64,000 nt of DNA, taken from the NCBI GenBank assembly GCA_965223355.1, contig CBDCWE010000003.1, positions 4,092,001 through 4,156,000 of the forward strand. Reading direction: 5' to 3'. Under the pieces are notes generated by a model. The model did no database searches, had not been told where the DNA came from, and saw only the letters and a program-made list of their open reading frames with translations. Positions 27,308 to 36,349 of this stretch are shown piece after piece (positions within the stretch are counted from its first letter, which is position 1; each line of letters begins with the position of its first letter). The DNA comes from Tectiglobus sp965223355. Its GTDB lineage: Bacteria > Pseudomonadota > Alphaproteobacteria > Rhizobiales > Hyphomicrobiaceae. A program made the position numbers and the translations under genes.

Positions 27308-28897
27308 ATGGCGCCACGTGTTCTGATTTCCGACGGACTATCGGAAACCGCGGTTCAGATCTTTCGCGATCGCGGGCTCGATGTCGTCTTCGAGCCGGAC
27401 CTCGGCAAACACAAAGAGCGACTGCTCGACACCATCGATCAGTTTGACGGCCTCGCCGTTCGTTCCGCAACCAAGGTGACGGCGAAGCTGATCACCAGGG
27501 CCGCGAAACTGCGCGTCATCGGGCGCGCCGGCATTGGCGTCGACAACATTGATATCAAGGCGGCAACGGCCAAAGGTATCATTGTCATGAATACGCCGTT
27601 CGGCAATTCGATTACGACCGCTGAACATGCCATATCGCTGATGTTTGCACTGGCGCGCCAGATCCCGGCCGCCGATGCCTCGACCCAGAGCGGCAAGTGG
27701 GAGAAATCGCGGTTCTTGGGCGTTGAAATCACCGGCAAAGTGCTCGGCATCATCGGCTGCGGCAACATTGGTGCGATCGTTGCGGTCCGCGCCCTCGCTC
27801 TTAAAATGCGAGTTATTGCGTTCGATCCATTCCTGTCGCCGGAACGCGCCGTCGAGCTCGGCGTTGAGAAGGTCGACCGCGACGCGCTGTTGCAACGCGC
27901 CGATTTCATTTCGCTGCACACACCGTTGACCGATAAGACGCGCAATATTCTAAGCCGTGAGGCACTGGCCAAAACGAAACCCGGTGTTCGCATCATCAAC
28001 TGTGCCCGCGGCGGCTTGGTTGACGAGCAGGCAGTGGCCGACGGCATCAGGGACGGTCACATCGCCGGTGCCGCATTCGACGTGTTCGCGGAAGAACCCG
28101 CGCGCCGGAGCCCGCTGTTCGGGTTGGACAATGTCGTGTGCACACCCCACCTCGGCGCGGCCACCACGGAGGCGCAGGAGAACGTCGCGCTGCAGGTCGC
28201 CGAACAAATGTCCGATTACCTGCTCACCGGTGCGATTTCGAATGCCATCAATTTTCCCAGCATCACGGCCGAGGAAGCGCCGAAACTGGCGCCGTTTGTC
28301 AAGCTGGCGGAACTGCTTGGTTCGTTCGCCGGCCAATTGACGCAAAGCGGGCTCAAGGGCGTTCGTATCGAGTACGTCGGCGAGGTTGGTGAAATGAATA
28401 CGGCGGCGCTGACGTCGGCTGCATTGGCGGGGGTTTTGCGGCCGTTGTTGTCGGACGGGGTCAACATGGTCTCGGCGCCGGCCATGGCCAAGGAACGCGG
28501 CATCGCCGTCGAAGAGGTGCGCCGCGATGTTGGTGGCGCCTACCAAACCTACATCCGGTTCGGGGTCATCACCGAACGTCAGGACCGCTCGGTCGCCGGT
28601 ACGGTTTTTTCCGATGGCAAGCCACGGATCATTCAGGTCAAAGGCATCAACATGGAAGCCGAACTCGCTGCCCACATGCTCTATGTGACCAACCAGGACA
28701 AGCCCGGCTTTATCGGCCAGTTCGGCCAGACACTCGGCGATGCGGGCGTTAATATCGCGACCTTCAACCTCGGCCGGGTCGCGCCCGGCGGCGATGCGAT
28801 CTGCCTGGCCGCAGTTGATGGCGAAGTGGCCGACGAGGTCCTCGCCATGGTCAGAAAGTTGCCGATGGTGGTTGATGCCCATCGATTGTCTTTCTGA
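27308..28897 (+). CDS. serA: D-3-phosphoglycerate dehydrogenase
   Basis: Oxidises 3-phosphoglycerate to phosphohydroxypyruvate, the entry to serine synthesis. The 529-residue length is the long three-domain form: a catalytic and NAD domain (GIIGCGNIG near 150, INCARGGLVDE, catalytic His in CTPHLGA near 280), an intervening allosteric-substrate-binding domain, and a C-terminal ACT domain that starts near 455 (MLYVTNQDKPGFIGQFG) and usually senses serine. The ATG at 27308 follows GTGGAGATGC. The same frame extends upstream into serC without conservation. Co-transcribed with serC. Confidence 0.97.
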   Translation: MAPRVLISDGLSETAVQIFRDRGLDVVFEPDLGKHKERLLDTIDQFDGLAVRSATKVTAKLITRAAKLRVIGRAGIGVDNIDIKAATAKGIIVMNTPFGNSITTAEHAISLMFALARQIPAADASTQSGKWEKSRFLGVEITGKVLGIIGCGNIGAIVAVRALALKMRVIAFDPFLSPERAVELGVEKVDRDALLQRADFISLHTPLTDKTRNILSREALAKTKPGVRIINCARGGLVDEQAVADGIRDGHIAGAAFDVFAEEPARRSPLFGLDNVVCTPHLGAATTEAQENVALQVAEQMSDYLLTGAISNAINFPSITAEEAPKLAPFVKLAELLGSFAGQLTQSGLKGVRIEYVGEVGEMNTAALTSAALAGVLRPLLSDGVNMVSAPAMAKERGIAVEEVRRDVGGAYQTYIRFGVITERQDRSVAGTVFSDGKPRIIQVKGINMEAELAAHMLYVTNQDKPGFIGQFGQTLGDAGVNIATFNLGRVAPGGDAICLAAVDGEVADEVLAMVRKLPMVVDAHRLSF

Positions 28898-28907
28898 CAT
28901 CTTTTCC

Positions 28908-29060
28908 TGCCATAGCCTGTCAGACTGAGTTCGAACCTTCCCGCTGCCCCGCCCGCCCCCCGAACGACGCTGCGCGGGGCGGTGGGCAGTGCAGCGGACC
29001 GGTTGGGCGGGCTGGCCTCAGGCGGGAATGATCTCGGCCGGGATCTCTGACCGGGCGGCG
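28908..29060. repeat. R4 interspersed repeat, copy b
   Basis: Carries CATAGCCTGTCAGACT, a CCCGCCCGCC block and GCCTCAGGCGGGAATGATCT in the same order as the copy at 18608. Lies between serA and the MuiA-like gene; no gene in this gap. Confidence 0.5.
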
Positions 29061-29116
29061 GCACCATCCGGCCTCGTTCGCCAACCAGAGCAACGCAGCT
29101 TATAAGGAGATTTACA

Positions 29117-30790
29117 ATGCGGGTCGTGTTGATTGCGATTGCGATGTTGCCGGTGTTGGCCAGTCACGGCGTCGCCGAGGAGTTCAAGGCGACATCGCAG
29201 CTGGCCGCAGTAACGGTCTTTCCGCGCGGCGCGGAAGTTAAACGGACCATGCAGGTCGAGGTGCCGGCGGGCGCCCACCGTGTGGTTGTCTCCGATCTGC
29301 CGGCAAGCGCCGATCTCGACTCGATCCGCGTCGAAGGCCGGGCTGCCGGCGAGATGCAGATCGGCACGGTTGATGCCCGCCGCATCGAGGTGCTGCGACA
29401 GGACAGCGCCGCCCAGCGGTCCGAGCGGCGGCGGTTGGAAGACCTGATCGAGGCCGAGAACGACAAGCTCGCCGCATTGCAGGCCGAGGTCGAAACCAAG
29501 CACCTGCAGAAGCGCTACGTCGAGAACCTGGCCGCCCTCCCGAGTGCCGGCATTTCGGCGATCGCCAAGACGGCGCAGCCACGCGAGGACTGGGCCGGTC
29601 TGCTCGGCCTGATCGCCACCAGCATGGCCGACATTCAACGCTCGCTGTTGCGCCAGAAAATCAAGATCCGGGCAGCCAAGCGCCGCATTGTCGACCTCCA
29701 AAGACAGCTGGCGAGCGTGGCCCAGGACCCCGAGCGGCGAACCGAGGTCAAAATCAGTCTGACGGCAGCGGCCGCGCAGACCGCCGATCTCACGGTTCGC
29801 TATCAGGTTAGCGAGGCCCGCTGGCGACCGCTCTATGATGCCAGGCTCGATACCGGCTCGCGCGCCGATCCGGCCGAATTGGTGCTCACGCGCCGGGCGG
29901 CGATCTCGCAAAGCACCGGCGAGGTCTGGACGGATGTTGCCGTTGCGCTGTCGACGGCGCGGCCAAGCGCGCGCAGCGGCGCGCCGGCCATCCATCCCAT
30001 CATCGTCGACTTCCAACAACCGCCCACGCCGATGGCATCGCAGGGTGCTCAACGGAGCGGAACAGACGGTATCGCTAGTAACGTGCAGGGCCGTACGAGA
30101 TTGAGATTTAAGGACAAGCGCAAGGCGCGCATTGCAGAGCGCGAGGCTGCGATCGAAATTGCCGGCTTCCAGGCGGTCTTCAAGGTGCCGGGCAAAGTTA
30201 CCGTCGCCAATACGGGCGATGCCAAGCGGGTCAAGATTGAGACGATCAAACTGAAGCCGAGCCTGCTTGCCCGCGCCGTTCCGAAGTTCGACCTGCGCGC
30301 CTACCTGCATGCGAAACTGTCGTTGCCCAAGGGTATTGCCCCGATCCTGCCCGGCGACGTGATGCTGTTCCGCGACCAGACCTTCGTCGGACGCGGCCGC
30401 ATGCCGCTGTTGGCCGCCGGCGAAGATCACGAACTCGGATTTGGTGTCGATGATGCGGTTCGTATCAAATACGTCAAAGTCGCCGAATCACGCGGTGAAA
30501 CAGGGATTATCTCGTCGACACGCACCGACCAGCGCCGCTTTAAGATCACGCTCCAAAACCTGCATGAGATCCCGATCGCCTATTCGATCCTCGATCAACG
30601 GCCCGAGCCTGTGAACGAGGAAATCAAGGTCGAACTGGTCGGGCGCAACAAGCCGACCAAGCAGAACGTCAAGGACAAACGCGGCGTTGTTGCCTGGGAA
30701 GGCAATCTCGCACCGGATCAGGAATTCAACATCGATTTCGGCTACATGGTGAGCTGGCCGGCGGACAAGAAAGTCCACTACATTCGGTAA
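29117..30790 (+). CDS. MuiA-family (DUF4139/DUF4140) exported protein
   Basis: A 557-residue protein of the 'mucoidy inhibitor A' family. It has a signal peptide (about 1-21, MLPVLASHGVA). Residues ~28-130 (AAVTVFPRGAEVKRTMQVEVPAG) form the N-terminal DUF4140, a Glu/Arg-rich coiled coil follows (~110-220), and the DUF4139 region (ISLTAAAAQTADLTVRYQVSEARWRPLYDARLD onward) ends with beta-rich FNIDFGYMVSWPAD. The biochemical role of the family is unknown. The ATG follows AAGGAGATTTACA. A strong intrinsic terminator 60 bp downstream separates it from purA. Confidence 0.85.
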   Translation: MRVVLIAIAMLPVLASHGVAEEFKATSQLAAVTVFPRGAEVKRTMQVEVPAGAHRVVVSDLPASADLDSIRVEGRAAGEMQIGTVDARRIEVLRQDSAAQRSERRRLEDLIEAENDKLAALQAEVETKHLQKRYVENLAALPSAGISAIAKTAQPREDWAGLLGLIATSMADIQRSLLRQKIKIRAAKRRIVDLQRQLASVAQDPERRTEVKISLTAAAAQTADLTVRYQVSEARWRPLYDARLDTGSRADPAELVLTRRAAISQSTGEVWTDVAVALSTARPSARSGAPAIHPIIVDFQQPPTPMASQGAQRSGTDGIASNVQGRTRLRFKDKRKARIAEREAAIEIAGFQAVFKVPGKVTVANTGDAKRVKIETIKLKPSLLARAVPKFDLRAYLHAKLSLPKGIAPILPGDVMLFRDQTFVGRGRMPLLAAGEDHELGFGVDDAVRIKYVKVAESRGETGIISSTRTDQRRFKITLQNLHEIPIAYSILDQRPEPVNEEIKVELVGRNKPTKQNVKDKRGVVAWEGNLAPDQEFNIDFGYMVSWPADKKVHYIR

Positions 30791-30849
30791 ATCGCAGCGC
30801 TCAAACGCGCAGCCATTGTTTGATTGCCGCCTGCTGCGCTATACATCGT

Positions 30850-30877
30850 AACCCCGGCAGTGTGCCGGGGTTTTTTT
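30850..30877 (+). terminator. Rho-independent terminator between the MuiA-like gene and purA
   Basis: Perfect 10-bp stem AACCCCGGCA..TGCCGGGGTT with a 3-nt loop followed by a run of seven T overlapping its end. It should end the upstream transcript, leaving purA to a promoter in the short remaining gap or to read-through. Confidence 0.88.
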
Positions 30878-30899
30878 GTTCAGACGGATTGGAACCGGC

Positions 30900-32192
30900 A
30901 TGGCGAACGTCGTTGTTGTGGGCGCGCAGTGGGGTGATGAGGGCAAGGGAAAGATCGTCGACTGGTTGTCGGAGCGTGCCGACGTCGTCGTGCGCTTCCA
31001 GGGCGGCCACAATGCCGGCCATACGCTGGTCATCGGCAACCAGGTCTACAAGTTGTCGTTGCTGCCGTCGGGCGTCGTGCGGCCGGACAAGCTGGCGGTC
31101 ATCGGCAACGGCGTCGTCGTCGATCCGTGGGCGCTTGTCAATGAAATCGAGACGCTGAGAGGCCAGGGTGTGACGGTCAATCGCGCGAACCTGCGGGTGG
31201 CCGAGAATGCGACCCTGATCCTGCCGCTTCACCGCGAACTGGACCAGATGCGTGAAGCCGCCGCCGGTACCGGCAAAATCGGCACGACCGGCCGCGGCAT
31301 TGGTCCGGCCTATGAGGACAAAGTCGGGCGGCGGGCGATTCGGGTGCAGGATCTGAAGAACCTGGCGACGCTCGAATCGAAGCTCGATCGCATCCTGGTG
31401 CACCACAACGCCCTGCGCCGCGGGCTGGGCGAGGCGGAAATCGCCCGCGATGCCGTGATGGATGAACTGAGCGAGGTGGCGCCGAAAATCCTGCCATACA
31501 TGGACGTGACGTGGGAATTGCTCGACCAGCAGCGCCGGGCTGGCAAGCGGATCTTGTTCGAGGGCGCGCAAGGTGCCTTGCTCGATATTGATCACGGCAC
31601 CTATCCGTTCGTGACCTCCTCAAACACGGTCGCAGCGCAGGCTGCCATTGGCGCCGGTATCGGTCCCGGCGCCGTCGGCAACGTCCTCGGCATCGCCAAG
31701 GCTTATACAACACGTGTCGGCTCCGGTCCGTTCCCGACCGAGTTGAGCGACGAGACCGGCCAGCTGCTGGGCGAGAAGGGCCGCGAGTTTGGTGTTGTTA
31801 CCGGCCGCGCGCGGCGTTGCGGGTGGTTCGATGCCGTGCTGATGCGCCAGATGATCAAGGTCGGCGGCATTACCGGCATCGCGTTGACCAAGTTGGACGT
31901 GCTCGACGGCTTTGACGAGATCAAAGTCTGTGTCGGCTACATGCTCGATGGCGAGCGCATTGACCGGCTGCCGGCCGGCCACAAAGCGCAGGAGCGCATC
32001 GAGCCGATTTTCGAAACCCACGAGGGTTGGTCGGACTCAACATTCGGTGCCCGCAAATGGGCGGATCTGCCGGCGCAGGCGGTCAAGTATGTGCGTCATG
32101 TCGAGGAGCTGATCGAGTGCCCGGTGACGCTGTTGTCGACCAGTCCGCAGCGCGACGATACGATCCTGATGCGCGATCCGTTCGAAGACTAG
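30900..32192 (+). CDS. purA: Adenylosuccinate synthase
   Basis: GTP-dependent enzyme that joins IMP and aspartate on the way to AMP. The 430 residues begin MANVVVVGAQWGDEGKGK (P-loop residues 12-18, catalytic Asp13) and contain the conserved GHNAGHT, GTTGRGIGPAYEDK, FEGAQGALLDIDHGTYPFVTSS and GVVTGRARRCGW segments. The ATG at 30900 is the conserved start; it is only 22 bp from the terminator. The stop TAG at 32190-32192 lies in a CTAG into which a 35-bp mini-element has apparently inserted. Confidence 0.98.
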   Translation: MANVVVVGAQWGDEGKGKIVDWLSERADVVVRFQGGHNAGHTLVIGNQVYKLSLLPSGVVRPDKLAVIGNGVVVDPWALVNEIETLRGQGVTVNRANLRVAENATLILPLHRELDQMREAAAGTGKIGTTGRGIGPAYEDKVGRRAIRVQDLKNLATLESKLDRILVHHNALRRGLGEAEIARDAVMDELSEVAPKILPYMDVTWELLDQQRRAGKRILFEGAQGALLDIDHGTYPFVTSSNTVAAQAAIGAGIGPGAVGNVLGIAKAYTTRVGSGPFPTELSDETGQLLGEKGREFGVVTGRARRCGWFDAVLMRQMIKVGGITGIALTKLDVLDGFDEIKVCVGYMLDGERIDRLPAGHKAQERIEPIFETHEGWSDSTFGARKWADLPAQAVKYVRHVEELIECPVTLLSTSPQRDDTILMRDPFED

Positions 32193-32226
32193 GGCCTGTT
32201 GTGAATCAGGACTCACAGACAGGCCC
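32192..32226. mobile_element. 35-bp IS-end mini-element at the purA stop
   Basis: Starts GGGCCTGTTGTGAATCAG, matching 16 of 18 bases of the IS5-family left end, and ends ACAGGCCC, with TA on both sides (32190-32191 and 32227-32228). It has no coding room. It is either a solo remnant or a minimal non-autonomous relative. Confidence 0.7.
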
Positions 32227-32322
32227 TAGGCCGCAAAATTCACCCGATCACATTGCTAATATTGCCGGTCGAGGGCTGCGTCGATGGGCGCAGCGGTGCC
32301 GAAGCAGGCATATTGGCGGTCA

Positions 32323-32461
32323 TTAGAGCAACCTGCCTTTATTCGGAATCGGAACGATCCCGAATAAAGGCAGAAAGTTGCTCGCCTCTAAAGTGGCGAT
32401 CATCTTTGTGCTTTAAGTTGGAACCGCAATAGCGGTTCCAACTTAAAGCACGATGATCTAG
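32323..32461. repeat. R1 double-hairpin element, copy d (inverted)
   Basis: Full copy whose left end is TTAG instead of CTAG. Its right CTAG touches AGGA, the likely ribosome-binding site of the LLM-family gene starting at 32470. Confidence 0.85.
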
Positions 32462-32469
32462 GATTTGAA

Positions 32470-33834
32470 ATGGGGATGCCGATGCGCCAGATGGCATTGA
32501 TCGGGTTTATGCAGGCACAGAACTGCTCGAACTTTGCCGCCTCATGGCGCCATCCGGATTCGCGAACGGATTTCACCGCACCGGAGTTCTATGCCCACAT
32601 CGCGCGCGTTCTGGAAGGCGGAAAATTTCATCTGGCATTCTTCGATGATCGACTTGGTATGCCCGAGTATGCCGGCGGCAATTTCGCAGATGCCGTGCGC
32701 CACGGTATTCGCTGCGTGAAAATGGACCCGATCGCGACCTTGATGCCGATGGCGATGGCGACCACCCGCCTCGGCCTCGGTGCCACCATGTCGACGACCT
32801 ACTACGAACCGTTTCACGTGGCCCGGTTGTTTGCCACGCTCGACCTGATGACCCATGGCCGGTCGGCCTGGAACATCGTCACCTCCCTGAACGACACCGA
32901 AGCCCGCAACATGGGGCGCGATGGCGTCATCGAGCACGATCTTCGCTATGACCGCGCCGATGAGTTCATGGAGGTGGTGTTAGGGCATTGGGATACGTGG
33001 GCCGATGACGCCCTGATCCTCGACAAGGGCGCAAACCAGTTTGCCGACCCGGACAAAGTGCGGCGGCTCGATCACAACGGCCGGTACTTCGCATCGCGCG
33101 GGCCGTTCACGGTGCCACGTTCTTCACAGGGCCACCCCGTACTCATTCAGGCCGGACAAAGCGGTCGCGGACAGCGCTTTGCCGCACAATGGGCGGAGCT
33201 GGTTTTTGTCGTCTATCCCAACCTCGAACGCGGCACGCAGTCCTACCGCACACTCAAACAAATGGCCGCCGCCGCCGGCCGCGATCCGGACACCATGCGC
33301 ATCAGCCATCTCATCACGCCGGTTATCGGTGAAACGCGCACACAAGCCGAGGACAAGTGCGCCCTGCTTGAAAGTCTGCCGATCGAACAAGACTCGCTGA
33401 TGTTGTTGTCGGAGGTCCTCAACTTCGACTTCGCCAGCAAACCGCTCGATGAGCCCTTCACCGATGAGGAACTGGCCAGCATGTCCGGCTTGCAGACCTA
33501 TCGCGATCGCGCCATTGAGGGCAGCGGCAAGTCCAACCCGTCGATCCGCGATTTCATCCAAGTGACACAGCGCGGCCGCCTGCGCCATCCGCTCGTTGGA
33601 ACCGGCAAAGACATCGCCGACATCATGGAAGAGTGGTTCACGACGCCGGCCTGCGACGGCTTCGTCATCAGCGCCTCCTGCGTGCCGGGCACATTTGAGG
33701 ACTTTGTCCAATACGTTGTCCCGGAACTGCAGGTGCGCGGTCTCTTCCATCGCGACTACGGCGGTGCAACGCTACGGCAAAACCTGGGCCTGGCTCGCCC
33801 GCAGGTTGGCGGTTGGAAACAGCGACTGCACTGA
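32470..33834 (+). CDS. LLM-class flavin-dependent monooxygenase (NtaA/SnaA/DszA-like)
   Basis: A 454-residue bacterial-luciferase-like enzyme. Family features include NCSNFAASWRHP, a PYEPFHVARLFATLDLMT-type region (here YYEPFHVARLF), HGRSAWNIVTSLND and PVLIQAGQSGRGQRFAAQWAELVFV. Relatives are FMNH2-dependent two-component oxygenases acting on nitrilotriacetate, sulfur or aromatic compounds; the reductase is usually encoded elsewhere and none is adjacent. The ATG at 32470 has AGGA six nt upstream. Two further in-frame ATGs follow (32476, 32482). It leads a row of four same-strand genes with the Ldh, AtuA-like and DUF4387 genes. Confidence 0.88.
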   Translation: MGMPMRQMALIGFMQAQNCSNFAASWRHPDSRTDFTAPEFYAHIARVLEGGKFHLAFFDDRLGMPEYAGGNFADAVRHGIRCVKMDPIATLMPMAMATTRLGLGATMSTTYYEPFHVARLFATLDLMTHGRSAWNIVTSLNDTEARNMGRDGVIEHDLRYDRADEFMEVVLGHWDTWADDALILDKGANQFADPDKVRRLDHNGRYFASRGPFTVPRSSQGHPVLIQAGQSGRGQRFAAQWAELVFVVYPNLERGTQSYRTLKQMAAAAGRDPDTMRISHLITPVIGETRTQAEDKCALLESLPIEQDSLMLLSEVLNFDFASKPLDEPFTDEELASMSGLQTYRDRAIEGSGKSNPSIRDFIQVTQRGRLRHPLVGTGKDIADIMEEWFTTPACDGFVISASCVPGTFEDFVQYVVPELQVRGLFHRDYGGATLRQNLGLARPQVGGWKQRLH

Positions 33835-33897
33835 GGCGCGGTGCGCATCGATCCGGTAAGTTAGTTGCCGTCAGAGCCGAGATGAAAGGGTCCGACC

Positions 33898-34974
33898 ATG
33901 CCGACAATTCTGCCAGGCCCGCTGCGGGCGAGCATCGAGAAGCTGCTGGTTGCAGCCGGAGCTTCGTCTGAGGAGGCCGAGATCGTGGCGCGTCACTCGG
34001 TGGCGGCCAACCTCGCCGGCCACGACTCCCACGGCGTCATCCAGATCCCGATCTACATTGATCGCATCGACAAAGGTCATATCGTTCCCGGAGCCGCATT
34101 CGAAATCAAACGGGAATCTGCCACCAGCACGGTGATCGACGGCAATTGGGGGTTCGGATATGTGGTCGCTGAACGCGCGACCAAACTGACGATCGAAAAG
34201 GCCAGGACCGCCAACGTGGCGGCGGCCACGATCATGCGGCAAAGTCATATCGGTCGGGTTGCGGCTTACCCGCTGATGGCCGCCCGCGAAGGCATGATCG
34301 CGATCATGACGGCGGACTCAGGCCGCTCGCCGAAGGCCGTGGCACCGTTCGGCGGACGTGAGCCACGGCTTGGCACCAATCCGATTTGCATCGCGGTGCC
34401 GGCTGATCTCGAACAACCCCTGGTCGTTGACATGGCAACTTCGGCGGTGGCGGCCGGCAAGATCAAACTGGCCCAGGCCAAGGGCATCGACATCCCGGAA
34501 GGCTGGGTGGTCGACGGTGAGGGTAAACCGACGACGGATGCCTGGGCGTGGGGCAAGGGCGGTGGTGTGTTGCTGCCGCTCGGCGGCCCGGAAGGCCACA
34601 AGGGCTATGGGCTATCCGTCATGGTTGAAATTCTGTCGGCGCTGCTGCCGGGCCTCGGCTTTGGCGTTGAGCCGAGCGGCCGTCACAATGATGGCTGTTT
34701 CCTCGCGGTCTTCAATACCGAGGCGTTCCGCGATCTTGCGACGTTCAAACGTGAAGTGGGCGAATTCGCGCAGTATCTCAAAGCGACGCGGCCGGCGCAG
34801 GGCTTCGAAGAGGTCCTTTACCCCGGCGAGGTTGAACTGCGCACGCAAAAGCAGCGCGCCACGGCCGGTATCGCCGTCGATGATGAGACCTGGGGCAAGT
34901 TGAGCGCACTCGGTGACAAGTACGGGCTGGACGGACTGTTCGAAGACGATGACGAGGGTCTCGGTCATGAGTGA
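33898..34974 (+). CDS. Ldh-family (malate/L-lactate/ureidoglycolate-type) dehydrogenase
   Basis: A 358-residue NAD(P)-dependent 2-hydroxyacid dehydrogenase of the MDH2/LDH2 fold, unrelated to classical lactate dehydrogenases. Conserved segments include GHDSHGVIQIP (with active-site His), RQSHIGRVAAYPLMAAREG, PFGGREPRLGTNPI, VVDMATSAVAAGKI and LPLGGPEGHKGYGLSVMVEIL. The substrate is not set by sequence. It starts 63 bp after the LLM gene with GAAAGGG upstream and overlaps the AtuA-like gene by 8 bp, so the two are probably translated together. Confidence 0.9.
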   Translation: MPTILPGPLRASIEKLLVAAGASSEEAEIVARHSVAANLAGHDSHGVIQIPIYIDRIDKGHIVPGAAFEIKRESATSTVIDGNWGFGYVVAERATKLTIEKARTANVAAATIMRQSHIGRVAAYPLMAAREGMIAIMTADSGRSPKAVAPFGGREPRLGTNPICIAVPADLEQPLVVDMATSAVAAGKIKLAQAKGIDIPEGWVVDGEGKPTTDAWAWGKGGGVLLPLGGPEGHKGYGLSVMVEILSALLPGLGFGVEPSGRHNDGCFLAVFNTEAFRDLATFKREVGEFAQYLKATRPAQGFEEVLYPGEVELRTQKQRATAGIAVDDETWGKLSALGDKYGLDGLFEDDDEGLGHE

Positions 34975-36346
34975 TACCACGAGTGATAGCATGCGGATGA
35001 TGGCAACGACCGGGCTTCTCGGCTACGGCTTCGGTGAAGCAGCGTTCCGCAACGGCCTTGGCATGGACCTCGACTTCATTGCCGCCGACGGCGGCTCGAT
35101 GGATCCCGGCCCGCACTATCTCGGCGAAGGCGTGGCGTTCGTCACCCGCATGGCGATCAAGCGCGACATCGGCCTGATGCTTGAGGGGGCGCTGGCAAAG
35201 GGCATTCCGATGCTGATCGGTTCTGCCGGCGGCGGCGGCAGTGCGCCACAAGTGGCGCTGGTTCGCGAGGTGGTCGAGGAAATCGCGGCAGAGCGCGGCT
35301 ATCACTTCAAGATGGCGGTGATCCATGCCGATCAAAGCAAGGCCTACCTCCACGACAAGCTCCGCGCCGGCAAAATCGAACCGCTCGGCCCGATCGATGA
35401 CTTGACGGCTGCAACCATCGACGACACGCATCGCGTCGTCGCCATGATGGGCGTTGAACCGTTTCAGGAAGCGCTCAAGGCCGGCGCCCAGGTCGTGCTC
35501 GCGGGGCGGGCAACCGATGCATCGATCTATTCCGCCATGCCGCTGATGCGCGGCTATGATCCGGGCCTCGTCTGGCACCTCTCTAAGATCATCGAGTGTG
35601 CGGGCCAGGTCACGACGCCGCGCACCGGTCAGGACTGTGTGATCGGGACCCTGGAGCGGGATCACTTCATTGTCGAGCCGGCGCATCCCGACAAACGCTG
35701 CACGCGCATGAAGATTGCAGCCCACACGTTGTATGAAAACCCGAGCCCGTTTTATCTCGAGGAACCGGACGGGACGCTGGTCACGGTCGATTCAACCTAT
35801 GAGCAGATCGACGAACGGCGCGTGCGGGTCGCCGGCAGCAGGTTCGAGCGCGCAAACCGCTACACGGTCAAACTCGAAGGCGTGCGGTTTGCAGGATACC
35901 GCACAGTGTTCTTTGCCGGCGTGCGCGACCCCGTCCTGATATCGGTGATCGATCAGTTCATCCGATCATGCCATGACCGCGTGCGCGGCGAGGTGGCGAG
36001 CCTTGGCATTGGCGCCGAGCAATACAAACTCAACATCCGCGTTTACGGCAAGACCGGCACGATGGCATCGCGTGAACCGGTCAAGGATGCCGAACCACAT
36101 GAACTCGGATTGCTTGCCGAAGCCCTGGCCGATGATGAGGAGATCAGCAAGGCGGTCATGGCCAAGGCCAGATACGCCCTGCTCCACACGGATTTTCCCG
36201 GCCGCAAGTGCATTTCCGGCAATCTCGCAATTCCGTTCTCACCGTCGGATATACCGGTCGGCCCGACCTATGAGTTCAACATCTGGCACGTGATGGAGAT
36301 CGATGATCCGTTGGAGCCGTTTGCGCTCGAGATGGTGGAGGTCTAG
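34967..36346 (+). CDS. AtuA-like (DUF1446) protein
   Basis: A 459-residue protein related to AtuA of the acyclic terpene utilisation pathway, whose exact reaction is not settled. Typical parts are GYGFGEAAF, DFIAADGGSMDPGPHYLGEG, IGSAGGGGSAPQV, LAGRATDASIYSAMPLMRG and CAGQVTTPRTGQDCVIG. Start ATG 34967 overlaps the Ldh gene (ATGAGTGA). The partner DUF4387 gene starts 3 bp after its stop, the usual pairing of these two families. The presence of an oxygenase and a dehydrogenase before it suggests breakdown of a small hydroxylated or branched acid, which is inference. Confidence 0.88.
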   Translation: MSDTTSDSMRMMATTGLLGYGFGEAAFRNGLGMDLDFIAADGGSMDPGPHYLGEGVAFVTRMAIKRDIGLMLEGALAKGIPMLIGSAGGGGSAPQVALVREVVEEIAAERGYHFKMAVIHADQSKAYLHDKLRAGKIEPLGPIDDLTAATIDDTHRVVAMMGVEPFQEALKAGAQVVLAGRATDASIYSAMPLMRGYDPGLVWHLSKIIECAGQVTTPRTGQDCVIGTLERDHFIVEPAHPDKRCTRMKIAAHTLYENPSPFYLEEPDGTLVTVDSTYEQIDERRVRVAGSRFERANRYTVKLEGVRFAGYRTVFFAGVRDPVLISVIDQFIRSCHDRVRGEVASLGIGAEQYKLNIRVYGKTGTMASREPVKDAEPHELGLLAEALADDEEISKAVMAKARYALLHTDFPGRKCISGNLAIPFSPSDIPVGPTYEFNIWHVMEIDDPLEPFALEMVEV

Positions 36347-36349
36347 ATC

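Noticed and set aside
28920..28940. tRNA-like GTTCGAACC block
   Set aside because: No acceptor or anticodon stem surrounds it; it belongs to an R4 repeat.
29018..30430. 470-codon minus-strand frame opposite the MuiA-like gene
   Set aside because: Antisense to a recognised protein, low-complexity Arg/Gly/Leu composition and no motif.
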